DNA from: Gymnopus androsaceus JB14
Lineage: Eukaryota > Basidiomycota > Agaricomycetes > Agaricales > Omphalotaceae
DNA length: 64,000 nucleotides
NCBI GenBank assembly: GCA_009733575.1
Contig: ML769481.1
Location: 124,001 to 188,000, forward strand
Reading direction: 5' to 3'
Made by a program: the position numbers and the translations under genes. The notes under the pieces were generated by a model, which searched no databases, was not told where the DNA came from, and saw nothing but the letters and a program-made list of their open reading frames with translations. This document shows positions 12,530-23,827 of this stretch, piece by piece. The first letter of the stretch is position 1. Each line of letters begins with the position of its first letter.

Positions 12530-13336
12530 TTATGAACTGGCCTCTTCTGACTTGTCCAGTCCGGCGTAGTACTTGGACGTGTCCACACCATGGAAAGGGT
12601 GGTTAACAAAGTTGAACCTGTGAAACAGAGTCGGTAATATACGGAGATAAAATAAGAGGTTACCTACATTGGGAATGCAGCTATCCATGACGGACAGATG
12701 ATGAGACACGAAAGAACGTAAGAAAACATACAACGTACAAAACTTGAGTTGTGAATAGGCAGAGTTTCTATGGGCCGCACCCTGTACCCAGAGGGACTGA
12801 GGAGATTCTCCGTACAGAGGTAGGCCCTGTTTTGCCCGCTCAGAAAGTTCAGCAAAGTCCATCTCTTCCTCCCGCTTGTTCTCCGTCCAACCCCAGAAAC
12901 GCTCTGATGAATATATGAATTGCTGAAATCGGAAGAGACCTCAGATACGCACTGCTAGAATTTTGATACGCAAGCATAAATCCTCCACAGAATCCAAGGA
13001 ACGCTGCAACCTTGACCCCAGTCGCCATCCGCTTTGCGACAACCTGCATCGCATTTCCCACTGCAAGTCGACCAGCTGGCATCTTTTCACCCGGAGCAAG
13101 ATTGACTCTTTTGACACCGACTATATCTGGGTCTACCATTTCTGAATTCAAAGTCAAGATACGCGAATTTTCAAGTAGAAAAAGATGGTACCCCAAACAT
13201 AAAAGGCGCCGGGAACAGCCAGAGTTGTTACTCCCCAAGTAAGATAGTCGGAAGCCCTAAAGTATCTGACTACACGGGTAAAATGAGGGTCAATGTCGAT
13301 GAGAGGATACGGCGTATGGAGTATCTTTTCGGGCAT
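12530..13336 (-). CDS. NUXM: Complex I 21-kDa accessory subunit (NUXM family)
   Basis: Start MPEKILHTPYPLIDIDPHFT and VVRYFRASDYLTWG, with a first membrane helix (TTLAVPGAFYVW), are typical of the NADH:ubiquinone oxidoreductase 21-kDa subunit N-terminal domain. Intron 13191-13142 (50 nt) leads in phase to EMVDPDIVGVKRVNLAPGEK, then a second membrane segment AAFLGFCGGFMLAYQ, RFWGWTENKREEEMD and NFVNHPFHGVDTSKYYA. The product acts in the mitochondrial inner membrane. To keep the frame between SQLKF and FNFVNHPF, a 13-nt exon (12680-12668) must be included, giving SAFPM. It ends at TAA 12532-12530, 53 bp from the converging GH78 gene. Confidence 0.88.
12668..12680 (-). other. 13-nt micro-exon of NUXM
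   Basis: Read on the reverse strand, CTGCATTCCCAAT is preceded by an acceptor (GGATAG) and followed by a donor (GTAGGT). Including it joins TTT T to G TTC in frame and restores the conserved SAFPMFNFVNHP stretch; leaving it out breaks the frame. Confidence 0.75.
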
Positions 13337-13464
13337 GGTGGTGGTATGAATTCGATGAGGAGGAGGTGCGTGACTGGTGTGACTAAGCGGCCCGAGTTCA
13401 ACCGATCAGTGATCACGCCTGCTGCCTTGTCTTTGTTCTCCTCGTTTACTCGTTGTGTTCAACG

Positions 13465-16400
13465 ATGAGCGGCCCTGTCCGTCGAGGTGCTCGGACTGCA
13501 GCGCGCTCGGCTACTTCCTCACCATATGCGCGCGCCACTTCCAAGAAATCGGTAAATAAATAAATAAACATTAATTGCGATTTTTCTGACTTGTTTTTTT
13601 TTTCTAGTCTTGGTCCATCTCTAGCATTTTCAGCTACTTTAATCCTTTACGCTCGCGGCCCCAGCCTCGAGAATATTCTCCAGAGTCGGATGATGGCGCT
13701 GAACGTGCAGCAGAGTCGCTTTCTTCTCGAGGTCATCAGGCAAGTTGCTTACATTTTTAATTCAGGAATCAATGTTGAAATTCTCAAAAGATTTCCGACT
13801 CGTTGAAGTCAAGAAATCTGTCGCAACCTGCATCGCTCGACTTTGCTCAGCCTCCCCCAGCTTCTGCGAGCTCCGTTTCATCTATATCGCCAACAAACGC
13901 TACATTTGACCATGATATCAGCCCAGAATCGCCGCAGAAAGGATTGGACTATTTGTCCAACTATCTCGGCTCACGTCCTCGAAATGAACCTCTGAGTTCT
14001 GTAGAGGCCCAAGAGCTCATCTCCATCATCCAGAAAAGCGCTCCCAGTAAGCATCTGAAATAAACAATAAATCTCCAACTAACCAATCCCTAGCGGAAGA
14101 GCACGAAACATTCCGTTTCTCGTCTTCTCCATCTACACCTATCAGAGGAAACTCTCCTCTCACCAATTCAGTCCCATTCTCCTTCTCTCCTTCCTATCTT
14201 AATCCCACTACATTAACACCAAACCCTTCTCCTGCTAAACTACTCAAGCAAAATCCTAATGGCACATACCGCTGGGAGGGCGGTGGCAGCGCGAAACCTG
14301 CTCGTTCACGGAATAGATTCCATTCTCCCGCATTCGGTCCTTCACCAAGACCTTCTTCAGGACGTCTTGTTCTGCGAGAAAGTCCTGAAAAGGCTACTGA
14401 ACCTATCAAGACTGATACCAAGCGTCGACGCATCGGTGAAGATGCATCTACATCATCTCCAGCTCCAAGTGGGTCTGTACCGCCACGCTCAGCTGCCCCG
14501 CCACCTTCGCCAAACAGAGTAGCTCAAGGGCAGGCTTTAAATATTCCTTTTACCCCAGACCGGCTACCTTCCTCCCAAAGTGCTCCCTCGGTGCGCACGG
14601 AGTCAAAAGGTTCCCAAACGAATGGTTTGAAACCCTCTGCTTCAACCTCCCGTCTCAGGGCTCCTGCGAAACCCACTACGCCGGTGGTGCCATCTCCCTT
14701 ACGGCAAGCCTGGGGACAGTCTTCTTCGCCTACTCCTTCATCAAAGTCATCGGATGATGGCTCACCAACTGCGCAGCGGACAACGAAAGCCGCTAGCCTC
14801 ATGAGCGAATTGATCAAGGAGGTGACGCCAGTGAAGAATCTCGACGTGAGCAATCCGTATCAGGCTGCGAGCCCTGTGAGGATTATGGCGAATCCCAAGC
14901 CTAAACCCAAGCCGGTACGGAGAACGAGGTCTTCGGGTAGACATTCGGTACCTCCAGAAACAGTGGTTAATGGCAAGGTAGATGATGGAAAGGAGAAGGA
15001 AAGTTCGGAGAAGGAAAAAGAAGTAGTGGAAGAAAAGTATTCCGCTCAAGCTATCATCGAAGCTACGCTTCCCAAGGTTCGCCATCTGTCATTTTAGAGT
15101 CTCAAATCAGTACTCACTTTTTTTTCGTCAACAGGGAAGTAAACGTTCTCGTGCTCCGGCCAGCATCGGTAAAGGACTTCCCAACGGTCTCTCATCGGCG
15201 CGATCGCCTTCCCCGACACGCAAAATGCCGTCCTCATCTACCTTCTCCGCGCCACAAATCGAAGAATTTGACGATGACGAAGAAGAGCATTCTCGGTCTG
15301 GCAAAAAGTCAAAGGGATTCGGCTTTGACCTTCCGTCTGCTCCTGCTGCTGTCAACGGACACAGTAAGAAGGGACCTGTCATCGAGGAGGTTGTTGATGA
15401 AGATATGTCGGGTCAGACATCAACGACTCCTTCGGAAGTCATTGAGATTGACAGTGGAAAAACCAAAGAAACACACTCGGGAGGGTTCTCGTCTTCCGCA
15501 AGCACACGTTCCTCTTTATACGGTTCTATGGGGAGCGGACAGAAAATTGGTGCGATACCGAGGGAGCCATCCAAGCTTCGATTTAGCTACCAACCTGAAC
15601 CAACCACGCCTTCTCCGACTACATCTAGTGAGCCTGCTCCCAGTGTGTTCTCACTCGGGGAGAAGTCTAAGGCTTCGGGTAGCACAACCACAACGGCCAC
15701 GATGGTTCCGCCACCGGCTTCCAACGCGTTTGCTAGTTTTAATGCGAAAGCTACAGTTCCGGTTCCAGCTGCACCTTCTGCTGCACCTTCTACTGCATCT
15801 GCCGCCAAACCCAAAGCAGTCGCTGACCCCAAGGAATATGTTCGTTCCCTATCCATCGTTTCCCTACCCGTATTCTCTTTCGATGACGCCCAACCAGTAG
15901 CCTCAGGCTCTGGTCTCTCGTCCGGAAGTACTAGTAAAGCAATGGCCGCTGCAAAGGACCTCCCCTCATCCAAATTGCCTCAGTTCGACTTTGACGCCCC
16001 AATGCCGGTAGCATCGACATCTAAGCCTGCACCCCCAAAGGCATTCGACTGGGCTGCAGCCGGACTCAAGGCTCCCGATGCATCGACTTGGGAGTGTTCC
16101 GAGTGTATGCTCAAGAACAAGGATCCTTCAGCGACAAAGTGTGCTGTGTGTGAAGCTGATCGACCTGGTTCAGCGACTGCTACCGCAGCTGCCCCTGCTC
16201 CGAAACCGAAGCAGGCGTTCGATTGGGCAGCAGCTGGTGTGAAACTTGGAGGCGGAGATGCAGGTGCAGGTGCAGAGTGGACATGTTCAATGTGCATGTT
16301 GAAAAATCCTGCTAGTGCTACGTCGAAATGTACCGTCTGCGACACTCCGAAGCCGTCCTCTTCTTCTTCCCCTTCCCCTTGGCCTTCCACGTCCACCAGT

Positions 16401-16739
16401 AAGCCTAGTCAGATTCCGATTCAGAGCTTTAATTGGGGCGCGGCGGGATTGAAACCGCCGGAACGGAAGGAAGGGATATGGAATTGCGGGGGTTGTGGGC
16501 TGGAGAATCCAAAGGAGGCGGCCAAGTGTGAGTTTGCGATACACCCAAGTGAATCATTTATTTTTACTCGCGTCTTTATACTTTTTTTTTTCTTTCTCTT
16601 TTTTTTGGTCCTGCTCACGTATCCGTTTCTTCGTTCCATTGAAATGGTCTATTTTTTCGTGAACAATTGTAGTATACATACACATAGTGTTACAGATAGT
16701 CGCAGTTCTTACAGGATGGGAGGGAGAGAAGAATAACAT
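13465..16739 (+). CDS. Nup153/Nup1-like nuclear basket nucleoporin with RanBP2 zinc fingers
   Basis: The start at 13465 gives MSGPVRRGARTAARS; the next exon encodes SWSISSIFSYFNPLR, an amphipathic helix like the membrane anchors of Nup1/Nup60/Nup153. A long disordered Ser/Pro region follows with a KRRR nuclear signal and RWEGGGSAKPARSRNRFHSP. The C-terminal part has repeated FDWAAAGLK-type motifs, each leading into a RanBP2-type zinc finger: WECSECMLKNKDPSATKCAVC, WTCSMCMLKNPASATSKCTVC and a third, WNCGGCGLENPKEAAKC. Intron 13740-13808 appears to use GC-AG. The third finger is cut by an intron starting near 16528 and I could not place the final exon with confidence, so the 3' end is approximate. 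FG repeats are sparse. Role: nuclear basket, Ran-dependent transport. Confidence 0.75.
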
Positions 16740-16812
16740 GGGAGAATGCTTTCTAGTGACCTAAAGAGAATGATATCGAGCCCGAAACCCACTAAAATTC
16801 CGATACCTAGTA

Positions 16813-18310
16813 CTATGGACTGTTCACCTGCTTTGTAAAGTCCAACTTTCGCGCAATGGAACGAGTCCTAGATTCATCCGCTGGCGAGGTCAGTTTACGC
16901 TTTAGCTTCACTTTGCTCGGTGCAGCAGCTTTTACGCCTGGACCAGTTCCTGCCATATCTACATTGCCATCGACTTCCTCCAACGGCCGAGGTGCCATTT
17001 GGGTAGAGCATTTCGGTAGCTTTGAAGGATGGGAAGGGTAACGGAAGGGCGAAGAAATAGGGATGATGTAAAGCCTAATGAGAAGCAAGTCAGTAGAGTC
17101 ACGGAGAACCGTATGAACAACAACCGCATACCTCGCTGGCGGAAAGTCTTTTCCGTGGCTCGTATAACAGACATTTACTCAAAAGGTTGAGCGTGTCTGC
17201 GGAAGCGGCCGTGAACAGATCGCGTAGTGGTGTTTTGGGGAACTGGCCAACAGGAACGTAGTCTGGCAATTTCGTATGGCCCTGACAAGACGCTTCATAA
17301 GTATGATAATATCGTTTTAGGATCGTTATAGGATTACCGGCCATTCCTGCTCTGTTGGCGTCCCTAATGCACGGAATATGGTCTTTAGTTGATCCATGTC
17401 ACTTTCTCCTGCAAGATAGGGTGTGCGCAACATGAGTTCGGCGAAGATGCAACCGACCGACCATATGTCGACGGCGGAACTGTAAAATCGAGAACCGAAT
17501 AGCAACTCTGGTGGCCGATACCATCTAAGAACCTATCAGAATAGGTCAAAGCCATGAAAACACACTGCATACCGGAGTAATGACCTGGCATGTCATTTTA
17601 AATCCCTGGGTCAGCAAAGTCGCGTGCGAGACCAAAGTCTGCAAGCTTTAGCTGCCCATCCGGAAGCAATAAGCAAATTGTTAGGTTTAAGATCCTTGGG
17701 GAAGATGATGAATTTCCGATCTCCGAGTCAAGGCGAGCAACACAACACACCCGGTGCAAGACAAAATTACGGTGGCAAAACTCCAGTCCGCGGAAGGTCA
17801 TGGCCATCCAGCTTTTGATATCTGCAGGGAGGAATACGAGGGATCTGTCCTTGATTATCATTTCTAGATCTGAATCGAGGAATTCGAGGACAAGGTTGAG
17901 ATTTGTCTTGGAAGAGAAGACGTCTAACAGCTGAGGGCAAGTTATTCATCGGAATGAGGCATATAAGCCTAGGTACACACACCTCTATAACATTTTGGTG
18001 CTTGAGCTCTCGTAGATATTTGACTTCACGAATAGCAGACATGTCTAAACCATCCTTGAACTGTCCGACCTTGATCTTCTTTATAGCGACCCTGCGACCC
18101 GTAGAAACTTCTCTTCCTGATATATGGTCAGCTTAAGAAACTGGGAAATGCATTACTTGGCTCACCTCTGTATACCACAGCATAAGTTCCTTCTCCAACC
18201 TTTTGTTCCTTGGCCCTGTTTGAAAGAATGGGTGACGCCAATAAAAGGAACAAATGTAGAGTTTACCAGCTTTTTTGCCTGTCCGAATTTTCTCTTTCTA
18301 CAGCATCCAT
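16813..18310 (-). CDS. CDK7: Cyclin-dependent kinase 7 (CAK/TFIIH kinase)
   Basis: [15 protein letters not shown] is spliced to [16 protein letters not shown] (Gly loop), then [15 protein letters not shown] (catalytic Lys) and [20 protein letters not shown], a variant of the PSTAIRE helix. [10 protein letters not shown] is the catalytic loop, [14 protein letters not shown] the DFG segment, and [20 protein letters not shown] the activation segment end. HPYFFALP and [10 protein letters not shown] close the domain before a basic tail ([11 protein letters not shown]). This is the CDK7/Kin28/Mcs6 type, which phosphorylates RNA polymerase II CTD and other CDKs. Two extra bases, near 17687 (IA to PDGQLKL) and near 17040 (FFALP to YPSHP), must be removed to keep the kinase frame. 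Several introns of 50-60 nt are clear. Confidence 0.9.
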
Positions 18311-18560
18311 CTTTCAAGTACAACGGACATGTACTTTGAGAAGAACACGGGTGTCGAAAGCAAGTTGAAGTGAAAGTAAAGTAAGCACGGCGGCCCGCGG
18401 ATCCGAGGAACTGCAACAAATAAAGCACACTATTAGGCTCGTCCCACCGCTTCCAGATGTTGATGCGATCAACGGTCAGCCGGCTACGCGAGCTTCTACG
18501 CTATTGAGTCTCCGTGCCTTGTGCCTCACTTGCGTACGCGGTAAAACAGTTTCTTCTAAG

Positions 18561-18571
18561 AAAAAAAAAAA
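18561..18571 (-). terminator. Pol III terminator of tRNA-Lys
   Basis: A run of eleven T (reverse strand) lies 23 bases past the 3' end of the tRNA-Lys gene, as expected for RNA polymerase III termination. Confidence 0.7.
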
Positions 18572-18593
18572 CCTCTTCATCCAAGATACTCAT

Positions 18594-18680
18594 AGCCCAC
18601 CGCGAGGGTCGAACTCGCAGCCTTCAGATCACCCGCATGACATAAGAGTCTGACGCTCTATCCGATTGAGCTAGGCGGGC
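18594..18680 (-). tRNA. tRNA-Lys(CUU) with a 13-nt intron
   Basis: The reverse strand folds as a cloverleaf: acceptor GCCCGCC with GGTGGGC, D arm AGCTCAATCGGATAGAGC, anticodon stem TCAGA/TCTGA with loop C-T-CTT-A, and T arm GCGAG-TTCGACC-CTCGC. The anticodon is CTT. A 13-nt intron (TGTCATGCGGGTG) sits one base 3' of the anticodon, the standard place for nuclear tRNA introns. A T11 terminator follows. The last 15 bases plus CCA are exactly complementary to the primer-binding site of the LTR element at 44650-44667. Confidence 0.92.
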
Positions 18681-18926
18681 GACATTTAATCTCTCAAATA
18701 ATGTTATACGATACCAACTGGAGGCGTTCCTCCACCAACCGACGGAAAAAATTGAAAGCTGGTCGAACGTCCGACCATATTCGACACAATCAGGCTCGCG
18801 CGCCGAGGCCTCCTCCTCAAAGAATTAATCAATAAGCCAAGATATTGCGAGTTCTCAAGTTTCAACTACTTAATACATGGGCAGGAGATTTAGCAACATA
18901 CGACGGATATCCTACGCGCGAGCTTA

Positions 18927-21563
18927 CTAGTCAATGGCTTGAACACCTTCATAGGCAGGCAACTTTTTGCAAGCCTCCGCCCAATCGAGGTTTTCCTCAA
19001 CCAGATCTGTTACCGCTGCAATAACCTCGTCTATTGAGCCGATACGTTGGCTCATTGTATCACGCTCCCTATTAAGAAAGTCAGCTCTCTGTTCACAACT
19101 ACCGACGTGGTAAACTGTCCCACCTGAGAGTTATGGTCCTGTTTTGGACGGCTGTTTTAAGAAAGCATATTAGAAAAAGGATGATCACAGGAAAATATAT
19201 ATCCACTCACAAGCAAAATCAATTGTGATACCATAAGGAGTACCAAGCTCGTCGTTTCGTGCGTATCGTTTGCCAATGGACGTATTGGAGTCGTCGACGC
19301 GGGAGAAGATACCTGCTCGGCGAAGCTTCGATGCTATATCAGGGAAAGAATCAGTCAGTTGGGCATTCATAGAATACGAATGAAATGAAAAGAGAAGAAA
19401 CCTCCATCCGGGTCCGCAGCAACATCCAGGTCAAAAAGGGAACTTGAACGTACAAATTTCTTTGACAATAGGGTCGAACTCTTCTTTGGCACTCAGCGGC
19501 ACGATAAGAACTTTCGTTGGTGCTACCACAGGTGGTAAGGACAACACCTAATCGGGAATCAGCATCGAAGGAGGATGGAATTATGACGGATGAGATGGAC
19601 GTACCCCTCGCTCAACGTCTTGCTCTCTGCTCCAGTAGCTATGCTCCAATAATGTATACAGAATTCGGCCAAGACCAAACGAGGGCTCAATGACATTTGG
19701 AGTATATTCGCGTACTTGAAAGGAGGAGACGTCAGTATTGTAATCAAAAGCTCTGCGAGTTCGCACTTACTAGACTGCTTGAAAGTTCGACGTTCTACCC
19801 GCAAAAGCTCAGGGGATATCTCAAAGTTCTTGTCATTGACAGTGATGGTGGTAGTACTGTAGGTTAAGGGTGAGAAATGCGAAAAGGTGAGCAGCAGCGT
19901 GGTACAAACCCCTTTGAAAGGTCTTCCTTCAGTTTGATGAGTGCTGGCTCATCCAAGCTCTCTACGTGCTTCTGAAGCAATCCTGCATCCTGCTTGAAGG
20001 TCTTGCCCAAGGTCTTCTTGTCGAACTCTGCGACTTCCTTCTCTGTCACGATAGGCTGCTTCAAAGCCTCTCGGACAACGAGGGGATGACCGGTCCTCGC
20101 CGAGTGCACTGTTAGATCGTAAGCTGCCCGATCTGCACAACCGACACACTCCGTCCACCCGGTACTGTTGTGGATTTCCGCGTCCCAGCAGTCGGTAGCA
20201 TAATGGGCCATCTCGTTGCTCATATGCTGTCTAAACCTTAAACGTTCGGGGTTGATGCCGATTTTCACCAAGAACAGATAAATCCGCGCCATAAAATATG
20301 CGAGCGTCTCGTTGGCGATGATACCCTTCTCCACCGCTTCCCCGATACTCATTTTCATGGACGTGGTGCTACCTGCCGACTGTACATGTCTGTCCAAAAG
20401 GACCAGGACAACATCTCGCATCTCCTTGAACCTTGGATGAGACTTGTCTTCTGGATCAACGAAATGCTCTATTTCGGCCATAGTAAATTCGCGGACGCGC
20501 AGAAGACCGGCCCTGGGTGATATTTCGTTTCTGAAGCTCCTCCCTATCTGGGCGGAAGCGAACGGTACGCGACCGTTGTTGTAATCAAGGAGACGGGAAA
20601 AGTTTAGGAAATGGCCTTGTGCAGTTTCAGGACGGAGGAAGCTAGAGAACGAGTGTCAGAAAGCGCTCGCTCGTTGGGTAAGAGAAGGCTTACCCGGGAT
20701 GTTGGCCAGTGGGACCAATGCTGCTGGCAAACATGAGATTGAACTCTTGAGGTTCGGACACCTCATTATCTGTGTCAGGGTTCCTAATATCGAATTTTCG
20801 GCAGAGGTTGCCCAATTCCGGGCCAGAAAAATTATCCAACTGAAACACTATTAGTAGAATGAATATAAGGGATCGATTGACGCGTACTTGAGCCAAAGTA
20901 ACCTCATAACTCTTAACCACCTCGTCAGCCAGTTTTATCGCAGTGACTTTGCCCGCTTTCTTCTTCCTCTTTTTATCCTTCTCATCCTCCTTTGCGGGTA
21001 AAGCAGCCTGGCCTCTTGCTTCCTTATCCCCGGCCAATCTAGCTTCCAAAACGTTCTTCACGAGGTGGTCTGCGCGGATAACATCCCCAGTTTTCACGTC
21101 TTTCACCATCCAATCTGCGAATCGAGCGACGTGACCGGAAGTTTCGAATACAGGAGCAGGAGTCATGACAGTAGTATCGAGCTCGAGCATAGCTTCTTCA
21201 ATGATGAAATGTTTGCGCCATTCTGAAATGATATTCGCCTGAAGAGAGGAACCGGAGGGACCGTAATCGTAAAGACCAGCGACACCTAGCAGTGAATGTT
21301 TAGCTAAGAATTAAGCAGTTTTATAAGGACTCACCGCCGTATATTTCGAATGCAGGAGCGTAGAAAAATCTACGATTCAAAAGAGCGTCCAGACGACCCT
21401 TGTCGAAAGGATGGGCCGATTTGTTGACGGTAGCCATATTGTGATCTCTAAAACTGCTAGAGGCAAATCGAAGAAAGCTCTTGGCTAGCAAAGATATAGA
21501 TGATGGTGATCGTTTGGATTTGAGAATGAACAAACTCATGCAACAAATTTCAATAATTTCCAA
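18927..21563 (-). CDS. GRS1: Glycyl-tRNA synthetase, cytosolic and probably mitochondrial
   Basis: The cytosolic start is ATG 21437 ([20 protein letters not shown]). Then follow the class II signature YDYGPSG, an internal Lys-rich insertion (KKRKKKAGK), [32 protein letters not shown] (motif 2), [59 protein letters not shown] (motif 3) and anticodon-binding segments up to [10 protein letters not shown]. The enzyme charges tRNA-Gly. Upstream, the frame stays open to ATGs at 21539 and 21563; the extension [20 protein letters not shown] plus [11 protein letters not shown] is rich in Ser and Arg/Lys and has no acid before its last few residues, like a mitochondrial targeting sequence. Intron phases agree throughout the parts I checked and I saw no frameshift. 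Confidence 0.93.
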
Positions 21564-22194
21564 AAGTGATCAAATTGAAGCGCCCGTCCGAGTCATGTAA
21601 GTTTGGCGCCTCAGAAGCGCAAGCCCAGCTGCCAGGGACGCTGGCGGTGATGTTATTGACGATCCTCTATCCTACGCAGCCTGTCAAACAGGCGCTTCAA
21701 CACGCGATCGTGATCTCAGTTAACGACCGCTACGCGACAGTGGCTAGCTTAGGTTTCCCTTTTCCTATTCCATTAACTTGTTCTTATCCTCCCTACTTTG
21801 CTGCGCTCCTTGGCTACGCAGAACTCCACGTAACAGACGCGGCATTCGCATTCCTCCGACCACTATCAGCACCCAGCAGCTATCCCATCCGTCTTCAAGT
21901 ATGTCTACGATGCGCACACAGGAGTCTGTTGCCTGTCTCTTGCCCTAACTTCAGTTCGAACGTCATTTAATTGGTTAATTCAGTTCTACAGTCAGCTTCC
22001 ATTCAACTCTCGCTCTCTCTTTCTTACTGTAATGAAGAATACCACCTCAGGAATACGAGCACTATTAGCTGCGGAATTCCTGCTCGTGCAGTATGAAGGC
22101 ATCGAATCGACTGCGTCGGGCACTCAGTGGCATAGATTATACTGTCAGCCCGCGTAATGCCTCAGATTTCGAGTATAAATAAAGTTTGCTGCTC
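21564..22194. other. Intergenic region, no supported gene
   Basis: Open stretches exist (for example 21566-21970 forward) but show no family motif, and the gap lies between divergently transcribed genes. A TATA-like GTATAAATAAAG near 22174 precedes the next gene and may be its core promoter. Confidence 0.35.
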
Positions 22195-23097
22195 CCCATC
22201 GTAGCAATGAACTTCTAAAATACTACACCTCCCTTCGACTATTAGGTATGTTGCCGTCTATTATTTCAAGGCTGACGACACTAATCGTTTGCTCTTCAGA
22301 CGCAAACTGCAATGTCACATTTGTGCTTCGTTCTCCTTCCGTCTTTGATTCCGATACCCATCTAGTCTTGGGGCAAAGCTCGTCTTATAAAGGAAGATGC
22401 TTTGATCAAGTGGCAGTGATGTGAAACGCGCTTGGGATGAAGCTTCGACTCATGGTGCTGTCGATCTACTTCTCTTACCATTGGTATGTTCTTTGCCATA
22501 CTAGAGTTAAGCTGAATGTTCTGCTAATCAATTCTCCTTGTCGCAGGCGGGACACCCTCGTTTAAATTCACCAAAGGCTTTTTCATTTCTCCTGCCAACC
22601 TCGTCACCCAATCCCTCTTGAATATGTTGTGCACGATGCCTCTACAGCCCAGAATCATTACCATATCATCTTCGGGGCTAACACGTACTGCTCACGCTGC
22701 TTTGCCTCATCTTCTCAAGATTTTCTACAGGTATGTCATCGCTGGCCCACACAAGGACAAACCAGGCGCGGAACGTACTACATATCGCACGCTGTACGGG
22801 GTGGAAGTGGGATACGGGGATTGACGGTCCAGGGGATGACATAATGGGTGATGGATGGATAAAGAGGGAAGGTTTGCCCAGTGCAGGAATGCTAAAGGGG
22901 ATACTTGTTATCAGGCCGGTGTTGTTAACTGATGGCGATTGTCTGACTCGAAGAAAAATGCCTACAGAGCCCAGGAAGAGGAACTTGGTGGGTAGACTAT
23001 CTCGAGGAAAGATGTGGCTCATTTTGTGGCGGACTCGGATGCAGTGTTGAATAGATGGAATGAATTCTCAGACAAGATCGTCAATATCGCGTACTGA
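22195..23097 (+). pseudogene. NAD(P)-binding (SDR-like) protein with disrupted frame
   Basis: Segments in order: YYTSLRLL, spliced over an intron to DANCNVTFVLRSPSVFDSD, KARLIKEDALIK, SDVKRAWDEASTHGAVDLLL, GGTPSFKFTKGFFISPANLV, QPRIITISSSGLTRTAHAAL, WKWDTGIDGPGDDIMGDGW, ILVIRPVLLTDGD and SRKDVAHFVADSDAVLNRW, ending in TGA at 23095. These resemble a fungal NAD(P)-binding family whose N-terminus reads LLLGASRNIGYY; here that glycine-rich motif is not recognisable. Frame changes occur near 22420 and 22815, and an in-frame TAG stands at 22993 where the family has Trp (GGW). Either the gene is decaying, or part of the damage is read error; the nonsense change is a substitution rather than an indel. 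Confidence 0.55.
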
Positions 23098-23221
23098 TTG
23101 GACTTGCTCTCTATCTATATACGATTTTGTAGTTGTACTAATTTTATCGAGTATATTGAAGTTCGAACCTACCCAAATCAGTCCGTTAAACGCCGGGCCT
23201 GAGTGCTAGCATCATCTTTCC

Positions 23222-23827
23222 ATGGCACCACTACCATCCTTAGAAAGCATTGCCTCTACTGAACTAGACTCTCCTCTGGCCCTTACTCTTGGATCTCTCC
23301 TGGAACCATCTCCCGTTTTAACATCAATCCTTGTGCCGCAGCTTCAGCAGAAACTACATAATTCATCTCCATTACAGTCTTATGCCCAGCTAATAGACTT
23401 GGCAATTGCCAAAGTTCAAACATGGGATACAGACTTGCAGGCACAGTTCATCTCAGGTCATCCCCGTATCGGAGAGACCAAGAACTTGTCGACGTTCAGC
23501 GCAAACGAACAAGGTGCCGGTAATCCTGTAGCACCCACTCCACCAGAAGTGTTAGCACGTTTGGCGCATCTTAACGCCTACTACGAACGGCGATACCCGA
23601 AATTGGTCTATATAATCTTCGTTAATGGGCGGAGCAGAGCAGAGGTCGTTCGTGTGCTGGAGGATCATCTTGGACTGGAACATTCATTATCGAAGGATTA
23701 TCCATCTTTGGATAGCGCAGTTCCTGTAGATATTGGAAGTAAAGAATGGCTAGATGAGCTTGAAAGGGCAGTTCTGGACGTCGGTTTGATAGCAAAGAGC
23801 AGGCTAAAGTCTTTGGGTGTAGAATAA
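23222..23827 (+). CDS. URAD: OHCU decarboxylase (ureide/uric acid pathway)
   Basis: A single-exon, 201-residue protein starting MAPLPSLESIASTELDSPLA. It has HPRIGETKNLSTFSANEQGA, the family signature with catalytic His in HPRIG and Glu in the SxxEQ segment, and YPKLVYIIFVNGRSRAEVV, where the FxxxxGRS motif is conserved. 2-oxo-4-hydroxy-4-carboxy-5-ureidoimidazoline decarboxylase makes S-allantoin after urate oxidase and the hydrolase step. The C-terminus (GLIAKSRLKSLGVE) does not end in a clear peroxisomal SKL signal. No other purine catabolism gene is visible nearby. Confidence 0.88.
   Translation: MAPLPSLESIASTELDSPLALTLGSLLEPSPVLTSILVPQLQQKLHNSSPLQSYAQLIDLAIAKVQTWDTDLQAQFISGHPRIGETKNLSTFSANEQGAGNPVAPTPPEVLARLAHLNAYYERRYPKLVYIIFVNGRSRAEVVRVLEDHLGLEHSLSKDYPSLDSAVPVDIGSKEWLDELERAVLDVGLIAKSRLKSLGVE

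Noticed and set aside
15587..16396. Reverse-strand frames of 128 and 138 codons
   Set aside because: Shadows of the Ala/Pro/Ser-rich nucleoporin coding sequence on the forward strand.
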